Under the pieces are notes generated by a model. It did no database searches. It saw nothing but the letters and a program-made list of their open reading frames with translations, and had not been told where the DNA came from. Below, one piece after another: positions 52,401 to 64,000 of a stretch of 64,000 nt of DNA. Numbering within the stretch: position 1 is the first letter of the stretch; the number at the start of each line of letters is the position of its first letter. The position numbers and the translations under genes are program-made. The DNA is taken from contig NC_087383.1 of NCBI RefSeq assembly GCF_963675165.1, forward strand, positions 1,766,979-1,830,978. Direction: 5' to 3'. The DNA is from Halichondria panicea. Lineage: Eukaryota > Porifera > Demospongiae > Suberitida > Halichondriidae.

Positions 52401-55400
52401 AGTGATCTTATTTGTTTGGCTGTACGTATGAAGCATGTGCAGTACACACACAGTATACATCAATGTACATGTAGGTACCACCCCCTACATGTACATATAT
52501 ATGTATAACAATGTCGTTTACTGCAGTACAAAGACATTTACCGTATATGCTCTGTCAGAGGCCGCTCTTGTATAAAGGCCACACTCAAATAGTAGCCTCC
52601 CTTGCTAGCAAAATAACATTTAGTAGCCACTCTCAAATAGTAGCCTCAGTGAACTTTGACTCTAGCATTTTTGCTCGTGGCAGCCAAAAATATTCTAGCA
52701 GCTAGCTACATGTACGTAGCTACTAGGTACATGTAGTCTAAGAAGCTTGTTAGTGCTTCACAAAGACTTTCTCATGGCAGAGTTCAAGTTTATGCAGGTG
52801 AAAAGAACTTCTTTTGAGTTGTTGAATTAGCTGGAGCTAATAACGCTGCTCTTAAACAGTGGCCTCCTCTTCCAGCAAAATGAAACATTTAGTAGCTGCG
52901 GCTTCTGATCAAGCATATACGGTACATGTACTACATGTACGTACTAGTCAGTATTATTGTTACAATAGTACATGTACAAGTTATGTAGCTCTAGCTGCAG
53001 CACTTTCTACATATGTATATGGTCAGGTGTAGTTTATTGTACGTTTGCATATTTTTTATACATAATTATGCTTTTTGTTGATTTTCACACGTTTCTTTAC
53101 CCTGTACAGGTGAGTACTGACCTCCATGGCAAGTGCACGGCCCACCACACTGGCACCAGTGCAGCTGCCCCACTTGCTGCAGGCATTCTAGCACTCGCCC
53201 TCGAGGCTAAGTGAGTATAAACGATGCACACACATAGCTACACTAGATATGCATTTATTTATGATTTGTGTTTTCTGTACATTTTGATGTGGCCATACAT
53301 GTAACTTAATTTTAGAACGACCAATTTCTAAGTAAAACTTGCAGCTTACTCTTAGGAGCGTTGTCATACACATACAAATACAATAACGTAACAGTTGTAC
53401 TGACCATTTATTTTGTTGTTAGAGTTAGTGTATATGTTTCACTGTGTCCCCCCCCCCCTGCAGTGGTAACCTGACGTGGAGGGACATGCAGTACCTGCTG
53501 GTGTACACCTCAAACCCACACTATCCCCACGACGACCACTGGATCACTAACGGAGTGGGCCTCAAAGTCAGCCATCTTTACGGATTTGGAATCATTGATG
53601 CTACAGCTCTCGTTAATCGAGCTAGGAACTGGCTAACTGTATCCCCTCGTCTGAACTGCACCATAGACCTCGCCAAAACTATTGCCACGGAGTCGACCTC
53701 TGTACCTAGTGCTCCACTGAAAGTAATGGGCAAATTTTCATCCGATTGTGCTGTATCATATATCGAACACGCCCAAGCGATTGTGACCCTCAAAATGGTG
53801 GCTGGTCAACGTAAAGACGTCAGTATTACCTTAACGTCACCACAAGGCACAAAGTCCATTTTACTGCCGTATAGAAGATCAGATCGACACACGGATGGAA
53901 TTCACAATTGGCCCTTTATGACTTTGTTGACATGGGGGGAATCCCCTCAGGAGGGGGAGTGGTCTCTTGTGGTTAGCACACAGAACGGAGCCAAAGCTGA
54001 ACTGTCCAGATTAGAACTTGTTGTACACGGAACGCATGAAACCCCAAGAGCTCTTCGCAATGTTCCGGCTGACTGTGACCCCCAGTGTAAAGGGGGATGC
54101 TCTGCTCCCGGACCAGAATTTTGTGACGATTGTAAGAATTTTCGAATGTTCTCAACGCTCAAATGTGTTGAAAAATGCCCAGTAGGAACGTTTCAGAATC
54201 ACCACATGTGTATAAAGTGCCCCGAGCTATGCACAGAATGTACGGATCAGCATACTTGTGTGAGCTGTGTCGATGGTGCGATTCGATTGGACGATGGCTT
54301 GTGTGCCGAAGGGTGCCCCTCACTAACATATCTCGCTCAAGATCACACCTGCAAATCCTGTCACAGTTCCTGTCTCAGCTGCAATGGTCGTTCAGAGCAT
54401 AACTGTACCGATTGCCCGGGGCAATTCTCTCTACAGGATGGACAGTGCGTCATTAGAAATCCAGAATCTTGCGAATTTAGACAATACTTTGATCACAGAG
54501 CTTTAGAATGTCGATTGTGCCATGCTTCATGTCAGAACTGTACCGGTAAAGAAAGTAATCAATGTACCCGTTGTCATAGTAATCACACCCTCGCTGACGA
54601 CGGCCGCTGCTTGGAGAATCAACCCACTATCGAATGTGAGCACAGGGAGTATTTCGACCGAGAGGGTTTTCGGTGTAACCCCTGCCCCATCAAATGTGCT
54701 AGCTGCTCTTCAAACATGACCTGTACATTCTGTGAAGATCCCTTCTACCTGACAACCACCGGAATGTGTGTGGAGAAATGTCCAAATCGCACTGTCACCA
54801 ACAACAAAACCCATACTTGTCTGGATACACACTGCACCGATAAATGTCTCACTTGTTTCGGAGCGTCTGCTGACAGCTGTACAAAATGTGAAGACGGAAC
54901 TTTCTTGTTTGGTTTGTCCTGTGTTACCGAGTGCGCTGAGCACACCTTTGTTACCTCCGATAACACTTCTTGTCAACATTGTAACGAGTCATGTGCCTCG
55001 TGTAATGGACCCTCGATCAGTGACTGTCTCTCATGCCCAAAGGGGAAGTTTCTTGTCCAAAATAATTGTTTATCCGTTTGCCCTGAAGGAAGTTTTGCGT
55101 CTGATGATACATGTGCTCCCTGTCTTACCAACTGTGCTCAATGCTCATCTGCTACTAGCTGTCAATTGTGCAAAGATGGATTGTTGCTGATGGCTTCAGA
55201 TAACTCATGCGTGGAGGAATGCCCAGAGGGCTTTGTCAAACAGCCAGCCAGCAAATCCTGTAAATCGTGTGGACCGCACTGTATCGATTGCTCAGATCCG
55301 ACCACCTGTCACAAATGCGAGGAAAACTTTGTCTACTATGCTCCTAACCGATTGTGTCAATCTCACTGTCCCGATGGCTACTACCTCAACCCTAACAAGA

Positions 55401-55876
55401 GAAGCTGTCTCGAGTGTAAGCCCCCGTGCAGCACCTGTGTGGGCTCGGCTAACCAATGCCTTACCTGTGGTAGCAACATGGTATTTGACAAAACTTTGAA
55501 CAAATGTCGTTCCTGTTGTAACTCTGATCGGGCGGTTGGCGTGCCGTGCTGTGATTGCGATGCTTCGTCCACCGAGTGTGTGAATAAAAACAGTCCGGAC
55601 GTGCAAGAGCCTCTTGTTGAGAGTAATGGTACACACTTCATTCTTGTCGGCCTGGGGGTGATGATGGTGGTTACCCTGGTGATTATTTCGGCATTATTGG
55701 TAGTATATGTACTACACAGACGTAGTCGGAAGTATCGAAAGCTGAATGAGAAGGATCTTTTGAAGATTGAAGATGACAGTGGATCAGATATGGAGATTTT
55801 CATACAGAAGACAAAGAAAGGATACACAAGTTTAGACACTATTGATCATGACACTATTGGTCAGGATGCTATTTGA
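49464..55876 (+). CDS. Furin/PC5-type proprotein convertase with Cys-rich repeats and membrane anchor
   Basis: Proprotein convertases cleave secretory precursors after paired basic residues in the Golgi and at the surface. Nine exons: about 49464-49623, 49839-49951, 50236-50331, 51157-51283, 51479-51641, 51805-51977, 52185-52397, 53111-53211 and 53464-55876. A signal peptide ([19 protein letters not shown]) and prodomain end at the autocleavage site RVKR. The kexin-type catalytic domain has Asp (SILDDG, 51240), His ([10 protein letters not shown], 51556), oxyanion Asn (WAAGNGG, 52227) and Ser ([13 protein letters not shown], 53159), all intact. A P domain, at least nine furin-like CxxC repeats, a membrane span ([20 protein letters not shown]) and a cytoplasmic tail with an acidic cluster ([11 protein letters not shown]) and tyrosine-based sorting potential complete it. 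The architecture resembles PCSK5 isoform B or furin. The whole C-terminal half sits in one 2.4 kb exon. Confidence 0.94.
52539..52924. mobile_element. MITE with TACCGTATATGCT ends in convertase intron
   Basis: A 386-bp element bounded by TACCGTATATGCT and AGCATATACGGTA, with internal repeats around AAATAGTAGCCTC and ACATTTAGTAGC. The TA at each end fits a TA target duplication. Confidence 0.82.
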
Positions 55877-56160
55877 TCAGTACATACTGCATAACATCCT
55901 GATGTCAATAATTATATAAGTTAATTATCTTATTTTTATAATTACCAAGCTATTGTATTGTCTAGCGATAAAAATAATTTATTTGTTCACAGAAAATGAA
56001 GATTTTGCAAAAATGCAATGAATTGCTGTGATGGCGATCTTTACCCATCAACCTGGTCTTTATTAGGAAACAATTAATTAAGGTATCAAATTTTCAAATT
56101 CCCAGCTTAATTGGTGCATGAACAGAATATAAAAATGAAACTACCGGTAGAGACGTACAC

Positions 56161-56166
56161 AATAAA
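56161..56166 (+). terminator. Possible polyadenylation signal of the convertase
   Basis: AATAAA about 285 nt after the convertase stop, just before the stop of the facing EFR3 gene. Confidence 0.35.
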
Positions 56167-56214
56167 TCACACACACACGCACTATATCGATTCTATTATT
56201 GATAAAGTCTGTGG

Positions 56215-57860
56215 CTAGTGTAGAGAGGGCAGTTCCATATCATAAGCATTCTGCGGTGAGGCGAGACTGTCCATTGCCCCAGGGATGGGTACAGGGGAGG
56301 TCACACTGTGGGGGGGGGGGAGGAAAGAGTAATTACCAATAAATTATCTACAGTTTTAATAATTCGAATGCGGCCGTTATTTTTTACTCACTTGACGACG
56401 TACGTGCAAAGATTAATTGCTGTACGAATTCTAATATCACACCATACGAGCGATGTACATTCAGTACAGTTATGTCATAATTATTATACTTTACTGTTCT
56501 AGTGCTGTACCTTGTGTTGAGGATTTCCGCGAGATCAGAGAACACAATACTGTCATCCTATATATACACAAATAAACAACAAAAAGTAATCGACTCTGCA
56601 TATGTACATACCGGTACATGCATGTTTGATGTTAGTTACAATAATGCCCCACACACACACGTACCCCTCTAGAACACTTACCCCTCTAGAAGACTGTTCC
56701 ACCCCATGCCCCCCCCCTCCTACACACACTTACCCCTCTAGAAGACTGTCCCACCATGCCCTCCCTCCCACACACACTTACCCCTCTAGAAGACTGTCCC
56801 ACCATGGCCTCAAAGCTCACATCAGGCTTGGCCACATCTTTACCCGCAGTCAAATGAAACACTATATCCGTTGACTGCTCCCCCTGCCCGCCTGTCACGC
56901 CACCCTCCTCGCCAGAGATGGCTATCTCCACTTTCTCCTTGAGATTGTTGAAGCTGATCTGGTCGACGTTGAGTGGAGATTCAGGGCCGTAGTCGAGGGA
57001 GACAGAGAAGTGATTGGACAGTTCAGGAAGACTATCACGTCCCAGTTTACCTGAAGGGGATGATAATAAACACCGCATACATGTACATGTAGAGTGCACA
57101 GTATGTCGAGATTGGTTCGTACACGTATGACAGTCCTCGAGACTTACCTGACGAGGGCGGTGGAGACGTTCTCTTGGCGTCTACTTCAGTTAGGTTGAAC
57201 AACAAAGTCTCATCGTCAGCCACAGCCGACAGGACCTCCTCATCTGAGACCACACCCCCTGTATCACGCCCACCATCCATTTCGTCTGCAGTCACAAACA
57301 CAGCCTCAGGAAGCAACTTCGGAGCTGTCTCCCTCCTCTTAGCAATCACTCCATCGATGTGTGTTTTGAGTACCTCATTTCGACTAATCTTGGACGCTAG
57401 ATGCAGCACACCCGCCACTGTAGCATGTAACACCACTCTGTGATGTGCCTCAAGACCTTTCTCCTTCACAGCAAGCTCTTGCAGCTGGTGTAGGAAGACC
57501 AGTATATCCGAGAGCCCTTGATAAGAGAATTCCAGTGTCAGGAGAAATACAAGTTGGTAGAAAGCGAGTGTGTTAGCAGGGCTAGTGCAGAGAGCTTTGG
57601 CCAGTTCCAGGAGATTAGTGAAGAGAGAGTTGACTGTTTTAGAGAGGAATCCTTTCGAAACCACACCCAGTGAGAGCCCGACAGCCTCCAGACTCACCCA
57701 ATCACTGCACAAGGGGAGGGTATAAATACACGTACATGTAGCTGTAAGCACTGCACATGATTGTATACATAGTGAAAGTTACGACAAAAGCTCATATGGA
57801 CCTGTGTAATTGACAAATAAAATCTAGCACGCCTCAAATGCACACTGAACATAGCAAGGT

Positions 57861-57914
<54 letters not shown>

Positions 57915-60900
57915 CCACGAACGTGTTGAGAGGAATCTTGTCCTTGTTGGCATGGTGATCTACGAGACGATGCCAGAGTAGGGCCACATCCAGCTGTGTG
58001 CTGGGCTCTCGTATGAGGAGCAATTGAACGAGGGAGGCGAACAGTTGCCCTGGGAACGCCGTCTCCAGCACTGATGCGTGACAGGTGTCAGCCACCGCCC
58101 TCAAACACTTGACCAGGGAGGTAGTCAACATGGGGCTGCATAATAAAGGGAAGAGGGAAGCTTAAACACTTAGTAATGCACGCAGTCTATTGTGCATGGT
58201 CACATAATTATAAGCAGATCATCCTCTATAATGCAGTCTACTCAAAGGTTACTGCTATAAACAGGATTCACGAAGGCACCAGAATCAGAGAACACGTACA
58301 TGTACAAACAGTGTTTATGACAGGAAACTAAACACATACATGTACACAAATAGCTAAATGAAGCAAGAGCTTTATAATATCATTCTCACCTGTTTTGAGT
58401 GTCCTGAGGTGCCAGAGGATGTACAGACAGTCCAGTGGTGGCTCCGCTATCAAGACCCCCTGAGGCCACGGGTACATAAGAGTTGATGAGCCCCAGTATA
58501 TCTGGCTTGTGATAGTCAGGAAGGACTCCTGCAAACTCCCCCACAGTGATAGTGATGGATTGCTGAAAGGTCAGAGAGGACGTGAGGTCGGAGGGGCCTT
58601 CTGAAACAGTTTCTATGGAGATACGGAGGTGGCGGACCAGTGTACGGAATATATCCAGTACAGACGGACCTGCATGAGTGGACACAAACTAAGTAATGTA
58701 AATACATGTATGCAGATTTAAAGCGTGGAATTAAACCGTGTCAAAATTAACATACATGTACAGTCATGCAGAAACTTTAATAACAGCTATGAAAGCGTCT
58801 GCGTATGAAGAATATATGCGTATAGCCTTCTTTAGAAAATGGCCCAAAAATAGTGTTGAAACCATACAAGTACTTTACCATGGAGACTCACCAAGAGAGC
58901 TGTCTGCTGCCACGGCAACACACTTAGAGAGTGTGCCGAGGATCCCTTGTTTGGTCTCCCAGGACTCCTTCACCTTGGCATCCAGGTGGTCCACCAGCGA
59001 CTGGACGGCCTTGTACCGATCCTGTCTCTGTGGGGTACATGTACAGTGGATAATGTACACTGGGGGGCTGTGGGGGTACGTGTACACTGGGGGGCTGTGA
59101 GGGTACGTGTTAGATACTGTACACTGGGGGGCTGTGGGGGTACGTGTTAGATACTGTACACTGGGGGCTGTGGGGGATAAGATAATGTACACTGGGGGCT
59201 GTGGGGGTACGTGTTAGATACTGTACCCTGGGGGGCTGTGGGGGATAAGATAATGTACACTGGGGGGCTGTGGGGGTACGTGTTAGATACTGTACACTGG
59301 GGGCTGTGGGGGGATGAGATAATGTACACTGGGGGGCTATGGGGGTACGTGTTAGATACTGTACACTGGGGGGCTGTGGGGGTACGTGTTAGATACTGTA
59401 CACTGGGGGCTGTGGGGGGATAAGATAATGTACACTGGGGGGCTATGGGGGTACGTGTTAGATACTGTACACTGGGGGGCTGTGGGGGTACGTGTTAGAT
59501 ACTGTACACTGGGGGCTGTGGGGGGATAAGATAATGTACACTGGGGGGCTGTGGGGGGATAAGATAATGTACACTGGGGGCTGTGGGGGTACGAGTTAAA
59601 TACTGTACACTGGGGGCTGTGGGGGATAAGATAATGTACACTGGGGGCTGAGGGGGGATAAGATAATGTACACTGGGGGCTGAGGGGGGATAAGATAATG
59701 TACACTGGGGGCTGTGGGGGGATAAGATAATGTACACTGGGGGGGCTGTGGGGGGATAAGATAATGTACACTGGGGGGTACATGTCTACACTGTAAGTGG
59801 ACACTGGAGGGAACAATTGAAATGCTTGAATAAACAATCCTCTTCAGAAAGTGACGGAGTATGTTGGACCTGAAAGCTATCAATGCTACACAACAGAATA
59901 AAGCAGAGAGCAACAGAATACTGTTGACAGTCCGTTATGGACAGTCAAGTCAGAATTTACAGTCAATCGTATGACCATAAGTATTTTTATCAAGCTATGA
60001 TGCACTATACACTATGGTGAGAACACTTGGCCACCAGTGCATGTATATACGTGTACCTGCATGGCTTCCACAACGATGACGTACACACCAGCTGTGAATT
60101 CCTTGTCCGATATCCATAGTTTGTTTAGGTCAAAGTGTCTACAAGGGAAGCAATGGAGTGTTACTATATACACAGGAAATGAGACAATGGTTGTCATGGT
60201 CTAGACCTGCTGAGACAACATTGCACAATAGGTCAGAGCACTTTACTAACATCAAGAGTTCATTAAGAATCCTAATGAACTCCTGCTGAAAAATGTAGTT
60301 CCATTTAAGTTACACCTATTAGGGAAACCACCTTGCCTACAAGTACAGTGTTGTAACACCTACGTACGTACACTGTATACATATACATTAGGGAAACCAC
60401 CTTGCCTACAAGTAGCACCGACGCACACGAGGCATTGACTGACTTACTGCAGTATTGGCTTGAGGACACTGTCGATGTGAGAGAGTCCGGCAAAAGTGAT
60501 GAGCTCAGTGAGACTATCCTGAGAGTACCCTCCCAGACTGTCTCCCTCCTCCACAACAGGCTGGATCTCACCAGACTCTCTGTCAGAGTGGGAGGGGGGT
60601 TACTATGGGCACACACTGTATAATTATCTAAGGCCATCAATAGGTAAGTTTGATACAGACTGAGGCTATCAACATTTACTCATTGAAGTATGTGTATTAG
60701 CCAGTGCTCCAGAAGTAGAACTGAAGCAAATTGTAGTGACTTTCCTAGACAGTATACCTTGACTGGGCGACACTGTGACTGTGCATATTGAAGAGGAATG
60801 GCGGCACTATCTTGTTCATGTGATCAAGGTCCCAAATGTTCATCTGGAGGTTGTCTTGCCGACCAATCTTCTTTATCACTCCCCTCAGCCCTTGCAACCC

Positions 60901-61964
60901 AGCCATCCTCGTCCTGTGTGAGGTGTAGTGGGGAGGGGTGGAGTTGGTGATGAAAGCAATTCAATGTGATCACAAGTTATGCACGTGGCAGAGCACCCTA
61001 AGGGCGGTATAGTTCAAATATGACACCTAACACTTCGACCTGTGGCCACACAAACTAATTTCAAAACAGTAAATGTGCACATACTCGTGATATTTGTCGG
61101 CGTCGTCGACATTCTTGGTGAGGCTAAGAGAGGCAAAGCGGTGGATGAGGAAGTCGTACTGTCTGTGGTAGGGGGTGTTCCCTTCCTCTCGCTCGGCAAA
61201 CTTCACAAACTGTGTGTGTGGAGGAAGGGTCGTCAATGTGTTGTATACACAATACACTCTTAACAAAATGAAAAGTATATGTACATGCAATCTAATCGTG
61301 AAGATACACGTTCACTCTCTGCACTCACCCACCAACACACTCTACTCACACACCCACACCACACACACTCCCTACTCACCGAATTAGTGGCCATGATATG
61401 CAGTTCTGTGTTGCTTGTTTCCAGCATATTATGCAGTATATCCAGGTAGCTATCCACAATCAACTGGAGCTTTCGTGAGTCACAGGCTGACAGCAGCTTC
61501 TCCGTCACTTGCAGAGCCACACTCACATGCCTGGGGGGAGGGAGGAGCATGAAAATGGTATTTTGTACCACGTTTGTGAGAAAGCCATTGGATACTATAG
61601 TTGTATTATAGACATAACATTTAAAGTTCCCAGCCACATATATACACCATTTTCTGTTTCGTAGGTATGGGGATGGTCGATAACTTTCCCCTATAGCTAT
61701 ATACATGATCATGACATGTCGACATTGTACAGGTACGTCTCTGAAATAGTCGTCTAACCCATTTCTCTCTCTTTGCAGGCTCCGACGCAGTCTCAGAGCG
61801 AGGTACTCTCCAATATTGTCCAGATGGTCAGGGGAGGTTTGAGCAAAGAAGAGCAGCTTGTCCATATTAGCAGACACAGGTGTGGGTGTTTGAGGGTCCT
61901 CTGGGAAGAGCCCATCAACCAGCCGTTTGTAGCGAGGTTTGGGGCAGCAAAAGCACGTCGCCAT
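56215..61964 (-). CDS. EFR3: EFR3 homologue, plasma-membrane anchor of PI4-kinase III alpha
   Basis: EFR3 is a palmitoylated HEAT-repeat rod that, with TTC7 and FAM126, brings PI4KA to the plasma membrane for PI4P synthesis. Start ATG 61964: MATCFCCPKPRYKRLVDGLF, with the Cys cluster used for acylation and the YKRLVD hallmark. Exons (approximate): 61964-61759, 61530-61380, 61211-61086, 60914-60759, 60583-60448, 60139-60058, 59029-58886, 58671-58391, 58135-57916, 57705-57148, 57053-56782, 56560-56511 and 56308-56215. Helical repeats such as VALQVTEKLLSACDSRKLQL, FVKFAEREEGNTPYHRQYDF and LDLDHMNKIVP-like parts match the family, and the end AYDMELPSLH resembles YEMKFPDLCVY of vertebrates. The intron after 60058 carries a 0.75 kb minisatellite and the 57053-56782 exon has a duplicated 3' edge (see findings). 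A complete gene. Confidence 0.93.
56664..56800. repeat. Tandem copies of an EFR3 exon edge and splice donor
   Basis: The motif containing TTACCCCTCTAGAAGACTGT recurs at about 56678, 56730 and 56778, with a further partial copy at about 56661. On the minus strand each gives AGAGGG|GTAAGT (GTACGT in the partial copy), the donor of the penultimate large exon. Confidence 0.9.
57864..57913. repeat. (CA)n microsatellite forming an EFR3 splice donor
   Basis: An uninterrupted CA run immediately after the EFR3 exon 58135-57916. On the minus strand the exon end TTCGTGGAT runs straight into GTGTGTGT, which must supply the donor. Confidence 0.9.
59036..59783. repeat. Minisatellite, ~33-37 bp units, in EFR3 intron
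   Basis: About twenty units in two forms alternate irregularly: TGTACACTGGGGGGCTGTGG followed by GGGTACGTGTTAGATAC, or followed by GGGATAAGATAA. Units are nearly identical, so the array is young or homogenised. The plus strand is very G-rich. Open frames through it are not coding. Confidence 0.97.
60326..60413. repeat. Short direct duplication in EFR3 intron
   Basis: ATTAGGGAAACCACCTTGCC TACAAGTA occurs at about 60328-60344 and 60387-60413 with a 40-bp spacer. Confidence 0.8.
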
Positions 61965-62175
61965 AGTTAGATCTAGTTCTGTGTCTTGATTGATAGTAGA
62001 CCAAGCTGTAAACGTAACATGAGAGCAGAGGTTTTTACAGTAGAGGCTGGCCAGATGTGAAGTAATTATTAAACAACCACACCCTCTCACAGCTAAAGGG
62101 AGTGGTCCACTGCAGGGAACTAGTAAGCAAACTCTGGCAAGTAAACAAACTAGATGTACGTACATGTACGTTGGA
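61965..62175. promoter_or_regulatory. Divergent promoter region, EFR3 / NLR-2
   Basis: 211 bp between start codons. Contains GTACGTACATGTACGT near the NLR-2 start. No TATA box was recognised for either gene. Confidence 0.45.
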
Positions 62176-64000
62176 ATGGCCGCTAAAGAGCAAAATCAAG
62201 GTAATCTAAGTCCTTGAATGATTCAGTTAGATTAGTACACACAATTACACATGACACATGCCCTAGCTAGCTCGCTCGGGATCTAGATCTTGGTTCTACT
62301 ATACTGACATCAGCACTAGATCTATACCTATATCATCTATGGTTCTACACCACTTTCACCTTTGGTAGTATAACATCTATTGTACGTATGACGTGCATAG
62401 ACAGATATTAGAGTCCACTGACTCACTGCTGCAAAATTATTACTATTTTTAATAGTGAATTCCCTCAGAGCTCACAATTGATGATCTGAAGACAGAATTG
62501 AAACTGACTGATGAGCAGCTCAATACCGCAATAAAGGAACCAGATCTACCCGAGTTAGCAGCATGTTTCGATAACACTGATGACTATCTTGAAAAGCTGG
62601 AGCTATCACCTGGACAGAAAACTGACGTCAGCGAAGTGAAGGCTAAAACACGTCTAAATCGCACTCAAGCCGGAATGAAACTTGCCCTAGAATACTGGCA
62701 GAACAAGAACCAACTACAAGCCACCTTCCAAGCTCTGCTACTCATCATACTCTCTCAGCTCAAAGGAGACGTTGCTGTTCAAGTGTGCAAGTATTTGTCT
62801 GACAAATGTGAGTCTGTCATGTGAGAGTGTGGTCATTGTGGTACCATACGTTGTGGGAGTGATTGCAACCGAATAAGGTAATTGCTATTGTTACACATAC
62901 AATTCTGTATTAACTATCACCAGGAATGGTACTCACTTATTGTTTTGTTTCCCCAGACTCCACCACCTCGTGTCCCCCCTCCCGAGAGAGGGTCTTGCTG
63001 AACCACAAGTTGTCCTCGTACAGGGACTACCTACAAAGTCGCTACAGAACACAAGTATCCACATCATCCACACAATGGCCTCCTGTTCCAACAAACAAAG
63101 TCTTCAAACTGGCCATGATTCAGAAGGAGAAAATACAGAGAGGAAGAATCGACGATGAATTTGTTAGGCTATCAATCACAGGAAAAATCGACGATATTTT
63201 ACTTCAAAAAACTCCGGTTAACTTGACAAACATTTTCTCTGAGATTGGGGATAGACGAAACTTTGTGTTGATTGAAGGAGCTCCCGGCTCTGGCAAGAGC
63301 ACCCTTGCTCTACACATCTGTCAGGAGTGGGCAAAGGGGAAACTGTTCCAAAAGTTCGATATTGCAATCCTCGTGAAACTGAGAGATCCACTTGTTAGAG
63401 AAGCGAAGACAATTGCTGACGTACTTCCCTGCATTGATACGGCCGTGGCTAACAAGACAGAGGCAGTTATAAAATCACTGTATGGCAAAGGTGTACTGTG
63501 GGTGCTAGACGGATGGGACGAGCTTCCTTTTGACCTCCCTAGAGACTCAATCATCAACAAACTAATCCGACCAGACATGTCACAAAAAGGAGCCCTACAC
63601 GAATCAGCTGTGATTGTAACATCTCGACCGTCATCTTCAGCTGAGCTCCACCCACTAGTCTCGTCCAGGGTGGAGGTGTTGGGGTTCACTCCACATCAAC
63701 TAGAACAGTATTTTACCGAGTGTCTGAATGGTGACTCACAAGCTGTGCAGACTCTACTGGAGAGAATTCGAGAGAACCCAGTGGTAGAAGGTAGCTGCTA
63801 CCTCCCCCTCAATGCTTCCATTGTCGTTAATTGCTTCCTTTCTGACAACCACTCCCTCCCAACATCCAACCACGGGATATTCACATCAGTGGTCCAGAGC
63901 TCTCTCAAGAGATACCTAAAGGAGAAGTTGAGGAAGACCACTCCAGTGGGAGACATCACATCCCCAGACTCACTGCCCTCGGAAATCAGAACACAGACCG
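62176..64000 (+). CDS. NLR-type receptor, Death-fold + NACHT (NLR-2), cut by window edge
   Basis: The partner of NLR-1 in opposite orientation. Exons: 62176-62200 (25 nt, MAAKEQNQ), 62469-62807 (Death-fold, ELTIDDLKTELKLTDEQLNT) and 62957 onward, open to the end of the window. Splice sites and phases match NLR-1 exactly. The third exon encodes the linker (NHKLSSYRDYLQSRYRTQ), Walker A (GAPGSGKSTLALHICQEWAK), Walker B (GVLWVLDGWDELPF) and the SRPSSSAELHPLV region, nearly identical to NLR-1. The LRR part, if present, lies to the right. The Death-fold exon is two codons longer than in NLR-1 and differs strongly in its middle. All visible motifs are intact, so it is probably a working gene; completeness cannot be judged. 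Confidence 0.92.

Noticed and set aside
54522-55636. Several frames overlapping the convertase exon, both strands
   Set aside because: Shadows of the Cys-rich repeat coding sequence in other phases.
58875-59913. Repetitive proline-rich frames (YPHSPQCTLSYPP type) on the minus strand
   Set aside because: These read through the EFR3 intronic minisatellite; frames occur in more than one phase and carry no domain.

Overview
The window is animal nuclear DNA with compact, intron-rich genes: fifteen protein genes in 64 kb, GT-AG introns mostly 60-900 bp, many CA/TG microsatellites and many small inverted-repeat transposons. A non-bilaterian animal fits best, most likely a demosponge, because the window holds two NLR-type receptors (Death-fold, NACHT, LRR) beside typical metazoan single-copy genes at very high density. 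This placement is inferred from gene content and structure. It is not a database match.

Layout, left to right: ClpX (+, 5' end outside the window); an AKAP13/ARHGEF-type RhoGEF (-, 4684-17235); mitochondrial ribosomal protein L24 (+, 17577-18970); a chondroitin synthase/polymerizing-factor-like glycosyltransferase (-); FKBP8 (-); two tandem WASP genes (+, 25512-28733 and 28977-30901); a short unidentified proline-rich gene (-); LRRC49 (+); NLR-1 (-, 36907-43126); REEP5/6-like (-); SERINC (-); a furin/PC5-like proprotein convertase (+); EFR3 (-); and NLR-2 (+, from 62176, running off the right edge).

Several neighbours are head-to-head with gaps of about 200-400 bp (RhoGEF/MRPL24, FKBP8/WASP-A, small gene/LRRC49, SERINC/convertase, EFR3/NLR-2), so shared promoters are likely. 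By function the window holds mitochondrial proteins (ClpX, MRPL24, FKBP8), actin and Rho signalling (RhoGEF, two WASPs), membrane and secretory proteins (glycosyltransferase, REEP, SERINC, convertase, EFR3), a tubulin-polyglutamylase scaffold (LRRC49) and innate immune receptors (NLRs).

The most notable points are: an inverted pair of near-identical NLR genes about 19 kb apart whose Death-fold exons differ mainly in the middle; a roughly 2 kb terminal-inverted-repeat element in the first intron of NLR-1; three groups of MITEs that share TACCGTAT-type ends; a WASP paralogue that has lost the CRIB consensus; a glycosyltransferase with degenerate metal-binding motifs and a probable GC-AG intron; and, in EFR3, tandemly copied splice donors plus a minisatellite whose units look like 3' splice sites. 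No tRNA, rRNA, CRISPR or virus-derived element was recognised.
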